A DNA stretch of 64,000 nt, taken from Rubrivivax gelatinosus IL144 (GTDB taxonomy: Bacteria; Pseudomonadota; Gammaproteobacteria; Burkholderiales; Burkholderiaceae_C). The translations under genes were made by a program, and so were the position numbers. The DNA lies in the NCBI RefSeq assembly GCF_000284255.1, contig NC_017075.1, positions 4,278,001 to 4,342,000 of the forward strand. Reading direction: 5' to 3'. Positions 7,772-16,698 of the stretch are shown piece after piece. Numbering within the stretch: the stretch's first letter is position 1; every line of letters begins with the position of its first letter. The notes beneath the pieces were generated by a model, which searched no databases, had not been told where the DNA came from, and saw only the letters and a list, made by a program, of their open reading frames with translations.

Positions 7772-8965
7772 ATGGAAACCTATCTTCTCGACTGGGCCAA
7801 CCTGCTGCTGCGCTGGGCCCACGTCATCACGGCGATCGCCTGGATCGGCTCCTCGTTCTACTTCGTCTTCCTCGACAGCAGCCTGCTGCCGCCGAGCGAC
7901 CCCGAGCTCAAGCGCAAAGGCGTCGACGGCGAGCTCTGGGCGGTGCACGGCGGCGGCTTCTACAACCCGCAGAAGTACCTCGTCGCGCCCAAGGCGCTGC
8001 CCGAGCATCTGCACTGGTTCTTCTGGGAGAGCTACAGCACCTGGCTGACCGGCTTCGGGCTGTTCACGGTGCTCTACCTGTTCCAGGCCGGCAGCTTCCT
8101 CGTCGACCGCACGCGGCTGGACTGGGCGCCGGGCGCCGCGGTGGCCGCGGCGCTGGCCTTCCTGGCGGTGTTCTGGATCGTCTACGACCTCATCTGCCGC
8201 ACGCTGGGGCGGCGCACCGGCGGCGACAAGCTGGTGGGCGCCGCTATCGCCGTCGTCGTCGTCTTCGCCGCCTGGCTGGCCTGCCAGCTGTTCGCCGGCC
8301 GCGCGGCCTTCCTGCTGGTCGGCGCGATGATGGCCACGGCGATGAGCGCCAACGTCTTCTTCTGGATCATCCCGGGGCAGCGCACCGTCATCGCGCAGAT
8401 GAAGGCCGGCCAGCCGGTGGACCCGGTGCACGGCCAGCGCGCCAAGCAGCGCAGCGTGCACAACACCTACTTCACGCTGCCGGTGCTGATCGCGATGCTG
8501 TCCAACCACTACGGCTGGTTGACGCAAGGCACGCACAACTGGCTGGTGCTGGTGGTGCTGATGGCCGCCGGCGCGGCGATCCGCCAGTTCTTCGTCGCCC
8601 GGCACAAGGCCAAGCTCAACGGCGTGCAGCCGCCCTGGGGCTATGCGGCGGCCGGTTTCGTCTCGATCGTCGCGCTGATCGTCTGGCTGGCGCCGGCGCC
8701 GCGCGCGCCGCAGGCGGCAGTCGCCGCGCCGGTGACGCTGGCGCAGGTGCAGGCCGTCGTCGAGCAGCGCTGCGTGCTCTGCCACAACGCGCAGCTGCAG
8801 CAGAAGAACGTCGCGCTGCACACGCCGGAGCTGATCCGCCAGCACGCGCAGCAGATCTACCAGCAGGCAGTGGTGCTGAAGGCTATGCCGCTGAACAACG
8901 CGACCGGCATCCGCGACGACGAACGTGCGCTGCTGGCGCGCTGGTACGAAGGAGGCGCCCGCTGA
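7772..8965 (+). CDS. puuD: Membrane urate oxidase PuuD with C-terminal cytochrome c domain
   Basis: A 397-aa membrane protein. The N-terminus (LLLRWAHVITAIAWIGSSFYFVFLD) begins the multi-helix PuuD (DUF989) domain, ending near residue 310. A short cytochrome c domain with CVLCH (C334, C337, H338) and a likely axial Met in KAMPLNN (about M372) follows. PuuD is known as a haem-containing urate hydroxylase that passes electrons to the respiratory chain, unlike cofactor-free uricase. It supplies 5-hydroxyisourate to the enzyme encoded just upstream. Start chosen at METYLLDW, which places the first helix correctly. Confidence 0.94.
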   Translation: METYLLDWANLLLRWAHVITAIAWIGSSFYFVFLDSSLLPPSDPELKRKGVDGELWAVHGGGFYNPQKYLVAPKALPEHLHWFFWESYSTWLTGFGLFTVLYLFQAGSFLVDRTRLDWAPGAAVAAALAFLAVFWIVYDLICRTLGRRTGGDKLVGAAIAVVVVFAAWLACQLFAGRAAFLLVGAMMATAMSANVFFWIIPGQRTVIAQMKAGQPVDPVHGQRAKQRSVHNTYFTLPVLIAMLSNHYGWLTQGTHNWLVLVVLMAAGAAIRQFFVARHKAKLNGVQPPWGYAAAGFVSIVALIVWLAPAPRAPQAAVAAPVTLAQVQAVVEQRCVLCHNAQLQQKNVALHTPELIRQHAQQIYQQAVVLKAMPLNNATGIRDDERALLARWYEGGAR

Positions 8966-8984
8966 AGCGGCGCCGCGGCGGCGC

Positions 8985-9491
8985 TCAGCGCAGGTTGGCG
9001 GGGTAACCGGCCGGCAGCTCGCTGGCGGCGCGGTCGATCACCGTCTCGTCATCGGGGCCGCAGTCGCGCACCAGGGTGATCGTCGCGAACTCGTCGATGA
9101 CCTCGGTCGGATAGGCCGGGCCGGCTTCGCGGTAGGCGATCATCTGCGCGATGTGATCGTTCTGGAAGCAGACCGTCTTCTTCGGGTCCTGGATCACCCA
9201 GCGCGGGAAGAAGATGGTGCCGTGGTAGACCATGTCGTCGAGGTTGGCGATCAGGCTGACGTCGGTGCCGGTGGGCTCGGTCCACGAGATCTTCCAGACG
9301 TTCTCGCCGACACGCGCGATGTAGACGCGCTGGTCCTTGACCCAGCGGCCGCCGACGATGCCGGAGTGGATGCGGTAGTCGATCGTCTGCGCGTTCTTGA
9401 CGTAGATCTCGTAGTTCCAGCCGTTGTCGTAGGTGTAGACGATGTGCTTGCCGACGAAGCGGGACAGGTCGTGGGGATCGAAGCGGGCCAT
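8985..9491 (-). CDS. padC: Phenolic acid decarboxylase
   Basis: Non-oxidative decarboxylase that converts hydroxycinnamic acids (ferulate, p-coumarate) to vinylphenols, generally a detoxification step. The 168-aa product carries the family hallmark GKHIVYTYDNGWNYEIYVKN near residue 14. The later stretches TIDYRIHSGIVGGRWVKDQ, VWKISWTEPTGTDV and FFPRWVIQDPKKTVCFQNDH are also diagnostic. It is divergent from a LysR regulator; in many bacteria PadC is induced by its own substrates. It is unrelated to the purine genes on either side. Confidence 0.97.
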   Translation of the reverse strand: MARFDPHDLSRFVGKHIVYTYDNGWNYEIYVKNAQTIDYRIHSGIVGGRWVKDQRVYIARVGENVWKISWTEPTGTDVSLIANLDDMVYHGTIFFPRWVIQDPKKTVCFQNDHIAQMIAYREAGPAYPTEVIDEFATITLVRDCGPDDETVIDRAASELPAGYPANLR

Positions 9492-9573
9492 TGATTTGCT
9501 CCAGTTGGATGGCCGGGGTTCCAGCCGATGGAACCAGCTTATGTCGGCCGATTCGATGGATGAGTGCGATATC

Positions 9574-9603
9574 TCGATCTGATCGATTCGATTTTCAGAT
9601 CGA
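9574..9603. promoter_or_regulatory. 9-base inverted repeat in the padC/LysR intergenic region
   Basis: TCGATCTGA (9574-9582) and TCAGATCGA (9595-9603) form perfect arms with a 12-base spacer. The repeat ends 13 bases before the LysR start codon, inside the divergent promoter region. This is the expected place for a LysR autoregulatory and padC-activating site. Surrounding sequence repeats GATCGATT several times. Confidence 0.55.
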
Positions 9604-9616
9604 TTAAGCTCGCACC

Positions 9617-10501
9617 ATGCTGCCCGGGACGACCCTCGAACAATGGGCGGTGCTGCAGGCCATCGTCGAGACCGGCAGCTACGCCAAGGCCGCCGAGCAG
9701 TTGCACCGCAGCCAGTCCTCGGTCAGCTACGCCGTCGCCGCCTTGCAGCAGCGCCTGGGCGTGACGCTGCTCGAACTGCGCGGCCGGCGGGCGGTGCTGA
9801 CCGTCGCCGGCGAGTCGCTGCTGGCGCAGGTGCGGCCGCTGCTGAAGAACTTCGGCGAGATCGAGATGCGCGCGCGCGGCCTGCAGGCCGGCGAGCGCAC
9901 GGCGCTGACGCTGATCGTCGACAGCGTGTTCCCGAAGGAACTGCTGTTCGCCGCGCTGCGTGGCTTCCAGCAGCGCCACACGGCGGTGAAGCTGCACGTC
10001 ACCGAGGTGCTGCGCACCGAAAGCGAGCCGCTGCTGGCGGCGCATGAAGCCGACCTGTACCTGATCACCCAGCGCCCGGACGACCCGGCGGCCAGCGACT
10101 TTCTGCTGTCGGTGGACTTCGTCGCCGTCGCCGAGCCGGGGCACGCGCTGCACGCCGTCGAACCGCCGCTGAGCGCGGCGCAGCTGGACGCGCACCCGCT
10201 AGTCGTCATCGCCGACCGGCAGCTGCAGCGGCTGATCAAGGCGCACCCGGCGTCGCTGTGGTCGTTCACGACCATCGACGCGGCGATCGAGGCCGTGGCG
10301 CGCGGCGTCGGCTACGGCTGGCTGCCGCTGCACCGCATCCAGCCGCTGCTCGACGACGGCCGGCTGCGCCGGCTGCCGCTGGCGACGCAGCGGCTGCGCA
10401 AGACGCCGCTGTACCTGGTCTACGGCGACGAGTCGCTGAGCCTGGACCCGGTGGTCGCGACGCTGGCCGCGCTGATCCGCGGAGTCTGCAGCGAGCGCTG
10501 A
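9617..10501 (+). CDS. LysR family transcriptional regulator, probable padC regulator
   Basis: A 294-aa LysR protein. The N-terminal helix-turn-helix (LQAIVETGSYAKAAEQLHRSQSSVSYAVAALQQRLGV, residues about 10-48) is typical. A periplasmic-binding-fold effector domain fills residues 90-294. Divergence from padC with 125 bases between start codons suggests it senses phenolic acids, which is inference. Its stop lies 14 bases from the convergent stop of the immunity-like gene. Confidence 0.92.
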   Translation: MLPGTTLEQWAVLQAIVETGSYAKAAEQLHRSQSSVSYAVAALQQRLGVTLLELRGRRAVLTVAGESLLAQVRPLLKNFGEIEMRARGLQAGERTALTLIVDSVFPKELLFAALRGFQQRHTAVKLHVTEVLRTESEPLLAAHEADLYLITQRPDDPAASDFLLSVDFVAVAEPGHALHAVEPPLSAAQLDAHPLVVIADRQLQRLIKAHPASLWSFTTIDAAIEAVARGVGYGWLPLHRIQPLLDDGRLRRLPLATQRLRKTPLYLVYGDESLSLDPVVATLAALIRGVCSER

Positions 10502-10515
10502 GCGGCGCCGGAGAT

Positions 10516-11442
10516 TCAGTCGGGCTGGTCGAGCTGCCAGACCGTCGTGCCCCAGTCGCCGCCCAGTTCGGGCATCACCGCCCCCGCCACGAACCGCCGC
10601 CGCGCCGGCGCCGCCGGTGTCGTCCACCAGCCGGTGCGCGGGCAGGCCTCGCCGGCAATGCAGCGCTCGCGGATGCCGGCGAGCCAGGGGTCCGAAGCGC
10701 CGGGAATGCCGCCGCCGGAGTCGGCGATCTTTTCGACGAGGGTCCAGGTGGTGGGGATGGCGCGTTCGTCCGTCGTGCGCAGGTCGTCCGGGTCGTCCGG
10801 CGGCAAAGCGCCGAGCGCTTCCTGACCCGCAATCAGGAACTGGGCGCAGCCGGCTTCGGCGGGGAGATAGACGCCGCTGACCTCGATCTTGTCGCCGGTC
10901 TTGACGCGAACTTGGGGATTGAGGCGGTAGACGGGCCAGGAAGAGGGAGCGTCCAGGGACCCGCGAGCTTCCTCGTTGTAGTCCCAGCTGAGATCACCGG
11001 GCTCCCAAACGGACTGGCACGAAAAGTCAATATTGCTTGCCATGCGCCAAGATTCAGTGCGAGCCGACTCAAATCTATCGCGAAAAGGCGACGACATCCA
11101 TTCAACATCGTAATCCCTCATGATCGCCACAAAAACCGTGGACAAACCACCAGCACTGGAAGCAGCCGCCAGATGACCATGCGACATACGGATGTACGAA
11201 TTATTCAATCCACCTAGCACACCCGCCATATTAGGGATAACGACTCCACCCCAGACCACGTCAGGCTGCATATTAATAGCCCGACTCCTGTAAGCCCTAG
11301 GAAGATTAGCAAGAAGCGCACCCAAAGCATCTTCCGCCGCGCGGACGCAGCCGGAATAGAGATCCCGCATATCACCAAAATAGCTCAACGACACGTAGCG
11401 CTCCAAAAGGAACGCCTCGCAAGGGTAGAAAGCAACAGTCAT
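10516..11442 (-). CDS. Putative immunity protein partner of the upstream toxin-like protein
   Basis: Unrecognised 308-aa protein without signal peptide or membrane helix. The ATG at 11442 overlaps the stop of the preceding gene (ATGA) and is preferred over a start six codons earlier. Tryptophan-rich C-terminal stretches (ACPRTGWWTTP, GGDWGTTVWQLDQPD) and a segment resembling VYLPAEAGCAQFLIAGQ look like the large immunity proteins of polymorphic-toxin loci (Imm71/Imm72-like). This match is from memory and weak. The first two thirds of the gene are visibly richer in A+T than the surroundings, a sign of transfer. The operon position directly after a toxin-like gene is the main support. Confidence 0.5.
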   Translation of the reverse strand: MTVAFYPCEAFLLERYVSLSYFGDMRDLYSGCVRAAEDALGALLANLPRAYRSRAINMQPDVVWGGVVIPNMAGVLGGLNNSYIRMSHGHLAAASSAGGLSTVFVAIMRDYDVEWMSSPFRDRFESARTESWRMASNIDFSCQSVWEPGDLSWDYNEEARGSLDAPSSWPVYRLNPQVRVKTGDKIEVSGVYLPAEAGCAQFLIAGQEALGALPPDDPDDLRTTDERAIPTTWTLVEKIADSGGGIPGASDPWLAGIRERCIAGEACPRTGWWTTPAAPARRRFVAGAVMPELGGDWGTTVWQLDQPD

Positions 11443-12935
11443 GACACCTCTCTCCCCCAATTATTCTTTACCACAGGGACCCCAATTGGCAAAACCAAGT
11501 CGTCGACCTCTTCGTTTGCATAACCCCAATCAGTCTTGAGCCTTCTTTCTAGAAAAGCGGGGTCAAGATTTGCAGGATTCAGCACAAACTGCTCGGTGCC
11601 GCCAGGCAACCAGTACATTTGCCCAGCATCATTGAGCACCGCTTCGCCAGATCGTTCCAGCCGCTGGGAAGCCGCTATTCCGCGCCATACAGGGAGTCCG
11701 TCACCAGGCGGAACGACATAAATAACGTACTCGCCGTTGCCATTCCAGTGCGACCATACGGCAAGTTTCTCGCGCCACTCCGCCTTACCCTTAAGTAGCA
11801 GAAAGTCACTTTCCAGCATCCAGAAAGGACTATCATCACGCGACTGCGGATCCACCACACGAACCAAACGCGTTCCCGGCGTAAGTCGATCTGGAATCGC
11901 ACGCTTGGAGAAACTCTTGAACGCATTCTTGATTACGGCCGACTTATCCCCGCCGATATCAAAGTGGCCAGGCGGCGTTCGGGGCGCTCTTTTCAGCGCC
12001 GGAAAAGGCGCCTTCAAGGACTCCACGACCCAGGGGCGCCGCCCCTCCTGAATCGCTTCGAGCTCCTTGTCAAAAGCTTGCCTCGTAGGCACCAGCTGAT
12101 GTCTATTCCGGGCATTCACCATCGCCCGGTACTGCATGTCCCCGTGCACCTCCAGCCGCCGAGCCACGCAAGCGAGCCAATATCGCAGGGGTTCCAAGAC
12201 CTGCGCAAGACCATCGTTCATGCGATCTCGCGCTCGGCCGAGTGAAGCCAACAGTTCGCCGGCGGCACTGCCACTCGCGGCCGTTCCCCAGCGCTGAACG
12301 TGCTCCAGCAACCACTCCAGCACCTCGAGCGCACCGTCGTAGGCAGCACGCAGGCTCTTGGCATCGAGCGAGGCGGCCAAGGCGCGGATTTCCGTCGACA
12401 GATACTGATAGGGCTCGTCGATCCGAAGCCCGGCCAGCGCCTTGCGCATCGGCGCACTCGCGAGCAAGGCATCCAGCCGCCCGATACCGCGCTCGACGGA
12501 CTCGGCCGTCTCGTTCCAGAGCTTCTGGCCCTCAAGCCAGTTCCGGCCCTTGTAGGCCCACTTGGCGGCCCGATAGACCTCTCGTCGCGCTTCCGCGACC
12601 ACGACCTTCAGCCCGGTCTTCACCAGGCTGCCCAAGGTCGGGAACAGCCCGATTAGCGTCAACACCAGCGCCACCCAGCGCCAGGGATCGTTCTCATCCT
12701 CCCGCAACGCCCGCACATTGGCCACCAGGTCGCGCAGATCGCTCAGCTGGTCGACCAGCGGGATCATCGAGATCAGGCCGCCGGTGATCGTCTGCGCCGT
12801 CGTCGGGTTCTCGGCGAAGTCACCCTGCAGCACGACCCAGACCCACTCGGCCACCGCTTCGGCGTCGCTGCGCCAGCGCTCGGGCGCGCTGGCGAACCAG
12901 GCGAGTGCGTTCTCCAAGGGGTCGGCGTCTGACAT
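11439..12935 (-). CDS. Putative polymorphic toxin/effector with N-terminal hydrophobic domain
   Basis: A 498-aa protein. Residues 1-115 hold two hydrophobic stretches (ITGGLISMIPLVDQL, about 50-64, and WVALVLTLIGLFPTLGSLVK, about 87-106). These resemble a pre-toxin module common in Burkholderiales and Xanthomonas effectors. A helical middle follows. The C-terminal domain (about 355-498) has TRLVRVVD, FWML, WNGNGEYVIYVVPPGDG, VWRGIAASQ and WLPGG. That pattern recalls C-terminal toxin domains of Rhs/PAAR proteins, possibly ADP-ribosyltransferase-like. No catalytic residues can be assigned with certainty. The 3' half has markedly lower GC than neighbouring genes. No VgrG, PAAR or secretion gene is adjacent, so delivery is unknown. 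Confidence 0.5.
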   Translation of the reverse strand: MSDADPLENALAWFASAPERWRSDAEAVAEWVWVVLQGDFAENPTTAQTITGGLISMIPLVDQLSDLRDLVANVRALREDENDPWRWVALVLTLIGLFPTLGSLVKTGLKVVVAEARREVYRAAKWAYKGRNWLEGQKLWNETAESVERGIGRLDALLASAPMRKALAGLRIDEPYQYLSTEIRALAASLDAKSLRAAYDGALEVLEWLLEHVQRWGTAASGSAAGELLASLGRARDRMNDGLAQVLEPLRYWLACVARRLEVHGDMQYRAMVNARNRHQLVPTRQAFDKELEAIQEGRRPWVVESLKAPFPALKRAPRTPPGHFDIGGDKSAVIKNAFKSFSKRAIPDRLTPGTRLVRVVDPQSRDDSPFWMLESDFLLLKGKAEWREKLAVWSHWNGNGEYVIYVVPPGDGLPVWRGIAASQRLERSGEAVLNDAGQMYWLPGGTEQFVLNPANLDPAFLERRLKTDWGYANEEVDDLVLPIGVPVVKNNWGREVS

Positions 12936-13124
12936 CGGCGCCTTGATACGCGCCGGCCTGACGGGCCGCATCGCCCCGGCGGGTGGGCCGCCCTTCCGGG
13001 CGCCAGTCACCTTGGCGACGCTGCGGGCCACCCCGCATGCAGCGAGGCCGGGGGCTTGGACAGAATGGGCCGCGCCGCCCGTGCCGCGTCGGACACCGGG
13101 CCAGGACAAGACCAGGAGACAAGA

Positions 13125-14753
<1,629 letters not shown>

Positions 14754-15036
14754 GCGGCCGGCGCGCACGGCATCCCCTCGCCGCAGGAGGGCGCGCCGTG
14801 CACGCGTCAGGCCACCGGCATGAGGGAAACGCGCGCACGCATCAGGCGCGCGAAGGGCCGCAGGCGATGGAATCGCCTCGTAACCGACCTGAGCGCGGGC
14901 AAGCCACTTGTCCTGGCGCAGATGCCGTTTTTCCGGGCCGGCTGCAGCGCCTCCCGCTTGATCTGGCGCAATTGGCGCCCCGGAGGGCTACTGGAAAGTG
15001 CCTCCACCCGCCTGTAGGCCGGGTAGGGGTGACAAC

Positions 15037-15849
15037 ATGCAACACAGTTTCCAGATGCCCGAAGGCGCCCTGGCTGAACGACCAGCGCGTCCGCCATTGC
15101 GTCCGACGACGACGGCTCGCCCGAGCGCCGTGTCGGTGCGCGACGACGACCGGCCCGAGACCCGTGGTCCGGACGCGCGCACCTGGCAAGGTCTTTTCGG
15201 CACGCCGGCGCTGTCCACCGCCGAGCAGCTCGCGCTGTCCTCGGTCGCGCGCATGCGCACGGTTCCGGCCGGCGCGGCCGTGTTCGACCGTCGCGACAGC
15301 GCCAATGCGCTGGTGCTGGTCCAGAGCGGCGACGTCGCGCTGGGCTATCGCGGCGCCGACGGCGTCTTCCACATCGAACGTCCGGTGCGCGGCCCGGCCT
15401 GGCTGGACCAGAGCTCCGCGTGGCTGCACGAGAACCACGCGCTCGATGCCCGCGCGACGACCGAAGCGGTCATCGTCGAGCTGCCGCGTGACGCGGTCCA
15501 GGCGCTGATCGAGCGTTACCCCGCGCTCGGCCGCCACCTCGTCGCCAGCCTCGCGCGTGAAGTGCAGACGCTGCAGATGAACACGCACGAGCTGATGCAC
15601 AAGGACGCGCCGGCACGTTTCGCCGCGTGGCTGGTGCAGCGCATCGAGCTGACCGACGCCGCCGGCCTGCGCGGCGTGGTGCGCCTGACCGAACGCAAGC
15701 GCGACATCGCGTCCCAGCTCGCGATCACCCCGGAGACGCTGTCGCGCCTGATGCGCAGCCTCACCCGCCAGGGCGTGATCTCGGTGGCCGGCTACAACGT
15801 CCAGGTGCTCGACGCACCGGCGCTGCGCCAGATCGCCACCGGCGGCTGA
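15037..15849 (+). CDS. Crp/Fnr family transcriptional regulator
   Basis: A 270-aa regulator with an unusual proline/arginine-rich leader of about 50 residues. A cyclic-nucleotide-binding-like beta barrel (about 60-165) follows, then a long dimer helix and a winged helix with RKRDIASQLAITPETLSRLMRSL (about 220-245). No N-terminal cysteine cluster of the FNR type is seen, so an oxygen-sensing Fe-S centre is unlikely. The leader could belong to the 5' untranslated region if a later start is used. A strong terminator follows directly. The target genes are unknown. Confidence 0.88.
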   Translation: MQHSFQMPEGALAERPARPPLRPTTTARPSAVSVRDDDRPETRGPDARTWQGLFGTPALSTAEQLALSSVARMRTVPAGAAVFDRRDSANALVLVQSGDVALGYRGADGVFHIERPVRGPAWLDQSSAWLHENHALDARATTEAVIVELPRDAVQALIERYPALGRHLVASLAREVQTLQMNTHELMHKDAPARFAAWLVQRIELTDAAGLRGVVRLTERKRDIASQLAITPETLSRLMRSLTRQGVISVAGYNVQVLDAPALRQIATGG

Positions 15850-15876
15850 TTCCTCCTCAAGGAACGTCGAAGGTTC

Positions 15877-15903
15877 GCGGGGGCTTCGGGCCCCCGCTTT
15901 TTC
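15877..15903 (+). terminator. Rho-independent terminator after the Crp/Fnr gene
   Basis: GCGGGGGC (15877-15884) pairs with GCCCCCGC (15890-15897) around a TTCGG loop and is followed by TTTTTCTTT. Lies 27 bases after the regulator stop and just before the convergent xdhC stop. Confidence 0.9.
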
Positions 15904-15912
15904 TTTGTGCCG

Positions 15913-16698
15913 TCAGCCGCGCGCGAGCAGCTGCGCGACGACGGCGACGGCGATGACCGCCGGCTCCTTGCCGGCGATGCCCGGCAGCCCGATCGGGCAG
16001 ACCAGCCGCGCCAGCGCCTCGGCCGAATGGCCGCGGGCTGCCAGCCGGGCGAGGAAACGTTCGCGCTTGGTGCGCGAGCCGATCAGGCAGATCAAACCCA
16101 GCTCCGGCCGCGCCAGCGCCGCGTGCACGATCTCCAGGTCGAGGTCGTGGCGGTGCGTCATCACCAGCACGCAGGCGCCGGCCGGCGCGCGTGCCACCTC
16201 GTCGGCCGCCGCGGCGGCGGCCACGGCCTGCACCTGAGGCGGCAGCTCGACGCCGGCGAAGGCGTCGTCGCGTTCGTCGACCCATTGCACGCGGCAGGGG
16301 ATCTCGTCGAGCACCCGCACGATCGCGCGGCCGACGTGGCCGGCGCCGTGCAGCTGCAGCACGAAACGCGGCGCCGGCAGCGGCCAAGTTTCGGGCGGGC
16401 AGTCCGACAGCGGCAGGAAGGCCAGCGTCGCATGGCCGCCGCAGCACTGGCCCAGCGCCGGGCCCAGCGGCACGGCCCATTCGGGCTCGACGGCTTCGCC
16501 GCGCAGCAGCGCGCGTGCACGCTCGATCGCCTTCAGCTCCAGGTGGCCGCCGCCGATCGTGCCTTCGACGCTGTCGGCCGCGACCAGCATGCGTGTGCCG
16601 GCCTCGCGTGGCACCGAGCCGCGCACCGCACGCAGTTCGACGACGACCGCCGGCCGGCGCTCGCGGCGCCAGAGTGCAGCGGTGGCGGCCAGCCTCAC
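15913..16698 (-). CDS. xdhC: XdhC, xanthine dehydrogenase maturation factor
   Basis: Accessory protein (261 aa) that binds molybdenum cofactor and helps insert the sulfurated form into xanthine dehydrogenase. Visible are the N-terminal VELRAVRGSVPREAGTRMLV and GTIGGGHLELKAI segments, and the conserved cysteine region GQCCGGHATLAF. A C-terminal Rossmann-like part carries LHGAGHVGRAIV. The start is a GTG overlapping the XdhB stop (GTGA). It is third in the xdhABC operon, matching the usual bacterial order, and ends against the terminator of the convergent regulator gene. Confidence 0.94.
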   Translation of the reverse strand: MRLAATAALWRRERRPAVVVELRAVRGSVPREAGTRMLVAADSVEGTIGGGHLELKAIERARALLRGEAVEPEWAVPLGPALGQCCGGHATLAFLPLSDCPPETWPLPAPRFVLQLHGAGHVGRAIVRVLDEIPCRVQWVDERDDAFAGVELPPQVQAVAAAAAADEVARAPAGACVLVMTHRHDLDLEIVHAALARPELGLICLIGSRTKRERFLARLAARGHSAEALARLVCPIGLPGIAGKEPAVIAVAVVAQLLARG

